From NCBI GenBank assembly GCA_046729975.1, contig JBKPHS010000170.1:1-25701 (forward strand): a stretch of DNA of 25,701 bases, in the 5' to 3' direction. A program made the position numbers and the translations under genes. Origin of the DNA: JBKPHS01 sp046729975. GTDB taxonomy: Bacteria > Actinomycetota > Thermoleophilia > Solirubrobacterales > Thermoleophilaceae. Positions 22,568 to 25,701 of the stretch are shown here, piece by piece (the stretch's first letter is position 1; each line of letters starts with the position of its first letter). The notes beneath the pieces are model-generated. The model searched no databases, was not told the DNA's origin, and saw nothing but the letters and a program-made list of their open reading frames with translations.

Positions 22568-23857
22568 TCAGCAGTGGCCGCGCGCAACGATCGTGCCGCG
22601 ACCGGGCCGCGTCGCAACGTAGCTCCACGTCCGCTTCCACTCCGGCGCCGCGCCCTGCGTGCATACCGACCAGAAGTCGTAGCTACCGAAGGCGCGGTCG
22701 CCGGCCGCGTTCAGCGTAATCCTTCCGGTCACGCCCGCGTAGCCGTCGGCCACGTCCGCGACAGTGCGCCTGAGGCGGGCGCTGTCGTTGACCCCTCCGG
22801 CGCGCCTGCTTGCGTCAACGGCAACCTGAAGGGCGTCGTAGGCGGTCAGCGCGAACGCGTCAGGCCTGCTCCGGAGCCTCGCCTCGATCCGTCTGACGAG
22901 CCTCCGTGACCGCCTGGCCGACGCGTCGTCGAGGCCGAGTATCGGGTTCGGATAGCCGACGCTCGCGGCGAAGGCGGCCGCCTTCGGGGCCGCCACGAGA
23001 CGCCGGCTGAGCGCCACGCCGTCGCTGCCATACCACGGAAGCGAGCCGAGAAGCGGATCGCCGGCCGCCCCCTCGAAGAGACCCACCACCTCATCGAACC
23101 CCGCCAGGTACACGGCGACTCGGGACTTCCCTGCAGACCGCAGCGATTCCACCTGAGTGCGGACCTGCTCGAGCGTGGGCGTGAAGTCGCTGACGGTCGT
23201 CCCGTAGCGGACGCCGTTCGCGACCGTTCCGCCGACACCCGGGAAGCGCTTGCGTGTGGAGGTCACGAGCCCGGCGTTGCCCGTGTCGTCTCGCCAGACG
23301 GGAACGATCGCATCGATGCCGTCCCGTTGGAGCAGAGCGACGAGGGCCTCGCTCTCGCGGACGTCGTCGGGGACGAAGCGCAGGGTGCTGTCGCCCCGGA
23401 TCGCGAGCGAGTGGGCGGTGCTGCCCTGGCTGATGAGGACGACGCCGAGCGAGTTGGCCGCGGCGCGCACGGCCCGCACCTCTGAGCTGGCCTGAGGCCC
23501 GATCACGATCCGCGCACCCGCGGCGGCGAGCCGGCGAAGCCCTCGAACCGTGGCGCGAGGATCGCCGCGGACGTCGACGATCCTCAACCTGACCCGCGTC
23601 GTGGAGCCGCTCCTGGCCAGCCGGGCATTCGCGTCCGACACCGCGACTTGCAGCGTGACCCGGCTCGCGCGACCCAGGGACGTCCAGCCGCGCTTCAGGT
23701 CGAGAAGGGCCCCGATCGTGAGCTCGTTTGCGGAGTCGGCAGTCTGGGCGCCAGCCTCAGTCCGCGGCTCCTCCAGACTCGCGGACACGGCGAGGATGAG
23801 AGCGACCCCGAGGGCTCCGAGCCATACGCGCATCCAGCTCCGCACGGCACGCGGCAC
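22568..23857 (-). CDS. orphan periplasmic-binding protein, type I (Peripla_BP_6 / branched-chain amino-acid type)
   Basis: A 429-residue exported protein with a Sec-type signal (hydrophobic core WLGALGVALILAVSAS near residues 12-27). The mature part has the two-lobed type I fold: LTIGALLDLKRGWTSLGRA at the first strand, ARIVIGPQASSEVRAVRAAANS, VLISQGSTAHSLAI, then the second lobe with IDAIVPVWRDD, RVAVYLAGFDEVVGLF, LPWYGSDGVALS and DALQVAVDASRRAGG. It would bind an amino acid or related ligand. No permease or ATPase genes are adjacent, so it is either an orphan subunit or a sensor. GTG 23857 is the longest start; ATG 23833 has GGAG four bases upstream and gives a cleaner signal peptide. Two Cys near the end (WSVCTQG and terminal GHC) could be bonded outside the membrane. 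Confidence 0.87.
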   Translation of the reverse strand: MPRAVRSWMRVWLGALGVALILAVSASLEEPRTEAGAQTADSANELTIGALLDLKRGWTSLGRASRVTLQVAVSDANARLARSGSTTRVRLRIVDVRGDPRATVRGLRRLAAAGARIVIGPQASSEVRAVRAAANSLGVVLISQGSTAHSLAIRGDSTLRFVPDDVRESEALVALLQRDGIDAIVPVWRDDTGNAGLVTSTRKRFPGVGGTVANGVRYGTTVSDFTPTLEQVRTQVESLRSAGKSRVAVYLAGFDEVVGLFEGAAGDPLLGSLPWYGSDGVALSRRLVAAPKAAAFAASVGYPNPILGLDDASARRSRRLVRRIEARLRSRPDAFALTAYDALQVAVDASRRAGGVNDSARLRRTVADVADGYAGVTGRITLNAAGDRAFGSYDFWSVCTQGAAPEWKRTWSYVATRPGRGTIVARGHC

Positions 23858-23919
23858 GGCGCAAGGCTACCCAGACGCAGGGGTCGACTGCAAGCGCCGA
23901 TCGCCCGGTGGGGCGCCGC

Positions 23920-25203
23920 TCAGGGCTGGGGGAGCCCTGGCAGGTCGGCGCTGCGAACCGCGCCGGCGCGGATGCGCTGCGGGTGGTCTCCGACCGGAAT
24001 AGTCGCCACCTGCTGCTCCGACCCGTAGTCGAAGACGCCCACCTTGTCGTCGCCGCTGAACGAGACCCAGCACTTCCCGCCAAGGCCGTTCGTAGACCAG
24101 TAGGGCTTCTCGCCGACTGGGAAGACCTTGGCCTGGAAGGTCGAGCGAGAGACGATCGCGGCGTAGTCGGACATGGTCCCGGCGACGCAGAGCTTGGTGC
24201 CCTCCGCGTTCATCGCGATTCCGTGGTGGGCGGAGTCGAGCACGTACTGCTCGCGAGGCGTGCTCTGAGCCTCCTCGCTGATCGGCAGATCGGCAACGCG
24301 CAGCACGCGCTCCTGCTCGAGGTCGAACTCGACGAAGCCGTGGTGGAACGAGATCTGGAGGTACGCGTACCGCTCGTCGGGTGAGAGCGCCATCGGCCGG
24401 ACCGCGGACTCCATGTCCGGGTACCCCGCTTCCTCCAGCTTCTCGCCCATGTCCCAGCGCTTGAGTATCTCGAGCGTGTCGGCATCGACGATCTGGAAGT
24501 AACGCTCTCCCTTGGTGGTGTCGCGCACGAGCCCGAGAGCCGGGTCGTCGGTCGGGGTGTAGACGCGGCCGATGCTCGCGTGGAAGATCAGCTCGCCGTC
24601 CCGCGAGTAGCTGTTCTCGTGCGGCGAGTCGCCGGACGGGAACTCGCCCGTCTTCTGGCCGGTCTGGACGTCGAGCTCGTGGACCTTGTTGGCGGTGGAA
24701 TCGGAGACGAGCAGGCGCCTCCCGTCCGGCGAGAGCCCCATGTGGTCCGATCGCTGGCCCTCCATCGGGAAGCGCCAGACGATCTCCTGGGTGCGCAGGC
24801 TGATCCCGACGACGTCGGCGAAGCTTGGCCGCGAGACGGCCACGAGACGGCCATCCGGCGTCGTGAACATGTCGTCCGTGTACTGGTCGTGGCCCTCGCC
24901 CACGAACTGGCGGATCGCGAGGAAGAAGGCGAGCCGGACCGGATTCGCGTAGATCTCCTGGAGTCGTTCCTCCTTGTCGGGGATCGTGTCGATCCGGGCC
25001 AGCGGCTTGAACGTCCGCGCGTCGACGATGTCTGCCGTGCCGTCCCAGTTGTTGCCCACGAACATGACCTGCCGGGTGTCCGTACGCTGGGCAGGCCGAT
25101 CGCCCGCGGCCGCCGCGGCCGGCGCCGCGCCGAGCGCGATGGCGAGCGCGGACCCCGCGAGAAGCACGCGAATTCCGAAGGCCCCGCCCACGGGAAGCGA
25201 CAT
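23920..25203 (-). CDS. secreted YVTN/YncE-type beta-propeller protein
   Basis: A 427-residue exported protein. The N-terminus has a signal peptide (hydrophobic VLLAGSALAIALGAAPAAAAA, cut near residue 33). The rest is a seven-bladed propeller pattern of the YncE/YVTN kind. Repeats include QVMFVGNNWDGTADIVDART, DGRLVAVSRPSFADVVGI, SPDGRRLLVSDSTANKVHEL, SPDERYAYLQISFHHGFVEF, TKLCVAGTMSDYAAIVS and SGDDKVGVFDYGSEQQVATI, each with a strand-turn such as SPDGRRL. Some such proteins bind other proteins or DNA; no catalytic site is evident. His-rich patches (FHHGFVEF, SAHHGIAM) are notable. The ATG 25203 is preceded by a G-rich stretch that serves as a weak ribosome site. It is 62 bp upstream of the binding-protein gene on the same strand and divergent from the DUF4234 gene by 42 bp. 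Confidence 0.85.
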   Translation of the reverse strand: MSLPVGGAFGIRVLLAGSALAIALGAAPAAAAAGDRPAQRTDTRQVMFVGNNWDGTADIVDARTFKPLARIDTIPDKEERLQEIYANPVRLAFFLAIRQFVGEGHDQYTDDMFTTPDGRLVAVSRPSFADVVGISLRTQEIVWRFPMEGQRSDHMGLSPDGRRLLVSDSTANKVHELDVQTGQKTGEFPSGDSPHENSYSRDGELIFHASIGRVYTPTDDPALGLVRDTTKGERYFQIVDADTLEILKRWDMGEKLEEAGYPDMESAVRPMALSPDERYAYLQISFHHGFVEFDLEQERVLRVADLPISEEAQSTPREQYVLDSAHHGIAMNAEGTKLCVAGTMSDYAAIVSRSTFQAKVFPVGEKPYWSTNGLGGKCWVSFSGDDKVGVFDYGSEQQVATIPVGDHPQRIRAGAVRSADLPGLPQP

Positions 25204-25245
25204 TCCCGGCCCCGGAATCGATCAAACGCAGGTAGGGTCCGGTTG

Positions 25246-25701
25246 ATGGCGTACGAGCTCCAGATCCGCGACAGCGAGTACCGGGTCAAGCTGCGGAGTC
25301 CGTGGGCGGCTGCGCTTCTGCCCATCGTCACGCTCGGGATCTATCACCTGGTGTGGTGGTACCGGGTGAACAGAGAGCTGCGCGACTTCGGTCGGGCGCG
25401 CGGCTACGACCTCGGGCAGAACCCGACGAACTCGCTGCTGGCCGTCTTTCCGGGCGGGCTCATCATCGTGCCGGCCCTGGTCTCCTACTGGCGCGGCACC
25501 CGGCGCATCCAGGCGGCGGCGCGCGTCGCTGGGCAAGAGCCGCTGAACGGCTGGATCGCGCTCATCCTGTTCCTGGTCGTCTCGCTCGGCCTGTGGGCGT
25601 ACATGCAGAACGCGCTGAACGGCATCTGGCGCGCCGAGGCGCAGGCCCTCCCCGGGCAGCCCGCCCCGCCCGAGGTCGGGGAGGGCATGCCGCCGCGGCT
25701 A
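25246..25701 (+). CDS. DUF4234 membrane protein, open at the window end
   Basis: An ATG at 25246 opens 152 codons with no stop before the end of the window, so the 3' end is missing. The sequence is typical of DUF4234 proteins common in actinobacteria. It begins MAYELQIRDSEYRVKLRSPW, then a hydrophobic segment LLPIVTLGIYHLVWWYRVNR, then RDFGRARGYDLG, a second segment AVFPGGLIIVPALVSYW, RRIQAAARVAG and a third segment GWIALILFLVVSLGLWAYMQ followed by LNGIWRAEAQ. A Pro-rich tail starts at the right edge. Function of the family is unknown. A possible AGG ribosome site or a weak -10 (TAGGGT) lies just upstream. It diverges from the propeller gene; the 42-bp gap holds both control regions. Confidence 0.88.
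   Translation, partial: MAYELQIRDSEYRVKLRSPWAAALLPIVTLGIYHLVWWYRVNRELRDFGRARGYDLGQNPTNSLLAVFPGGLIIVPALVSYWRGTRRIQAAARVAGQEPLNGWIALILFLVVSLGLWAYMQNALNGIWRAEAQALPGQPAPPEVGEGMPPRL

Noticed and set aside
23894..23917. GCGCC/GGCGC inverted pair after the propeller gene as a terminator
   Set aside because: The stem is only five bases with a loop of about thirteen, no T-run, and alternatives are equally good.
1..25701. tRNA, rRNA, CRISPR array, insertion sequence or prophage
   Set aside because: No cloverleaf, regular short direct repeats, transposase motifs or phage genes were seen on reading both strands; the intein is the only mobile element found.

Overview
The window is a densely packed, very GC-rich stretch (about 70% G+C in the lines I sampled) with short or overlapping gene boundaries and many GTG or TTG starts. 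A Gram-positive-type LexA box, an intein-bearing Rv2578c-type radical SAM protein, a DUF4234 protein and DHA2 drug-efflux and RhtA-like transporters all point to an actinobacterium. The style suggests a deep soil lineage such as Thermoleophilia, but there is no rRNA or marker gene to prove it. No stretch longer than 300 bases lacks a gene. The longest gaps are 111 bp (1344-1454), 62 bp (23858-23919) and 60 bp (2786-2845).

Layout. 1-936: end of a FetA-like ATPase and a complete FetB-like permease (metal export). 951-3790: a SnoaL-like protein divergent from an alpha/beta hydrolase, then an Lrp/AsnC regulator divergent from an RhtA-like amino-acid exporter. 3750-11042: a surface-polysaccharide block. 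Its minus-strand operon encodes a nucleotide-sugar dehydrogenase, two SDR epimerases and a fused TIM-barrel/CapD-like enzyme. A WecA/TagO-type lipid-linked sugar-phosphate transferase faces away from it, and a DUF354 glycosyltransferase-like protein ends against that transferase. Several of these enzymes lack expected catalytic residues.

11044-16384: a CDF metal exporter directly after an MscS channel, a strong 41-bp intergenic hairpin, then the most striking locus. This is a COG1533/Rv2578c-type radical SAM gene split by a LAGLIDADG intein inserted exactly at the third Fe-S cysteine, with a perfect-core LexA box over its start. Diverging from the same gap is a two-gene unit: a ThiS/MoaD-like beta-grasp protein ending in Gly-Gly, and a BNR (Asp-box) propeller protein.

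16386-20897: a minus-strand run of DAHP synthase, DHA2 MFS exporter, amidase and YjbQ. 20914-22146: an unrecognised polytopic membrane protein starting 16 bp from the DAHP synthase start. 22150-25203: a VOC protein, an orphan type I periplasmic-binding protein and a secreted YVTN-type beta-propeller. 25246 to the end: a DUF4234 membrane protein that runs off the window.

The best candidate for new biology is 12945-16384. Its sequence combines likely DNA-damage control, an intein whose splicing could be redox-gated (Cys-3 and Cys1 are both cluster ligands), and a linked ubiquitin-fold/BNR pair of unknown function.
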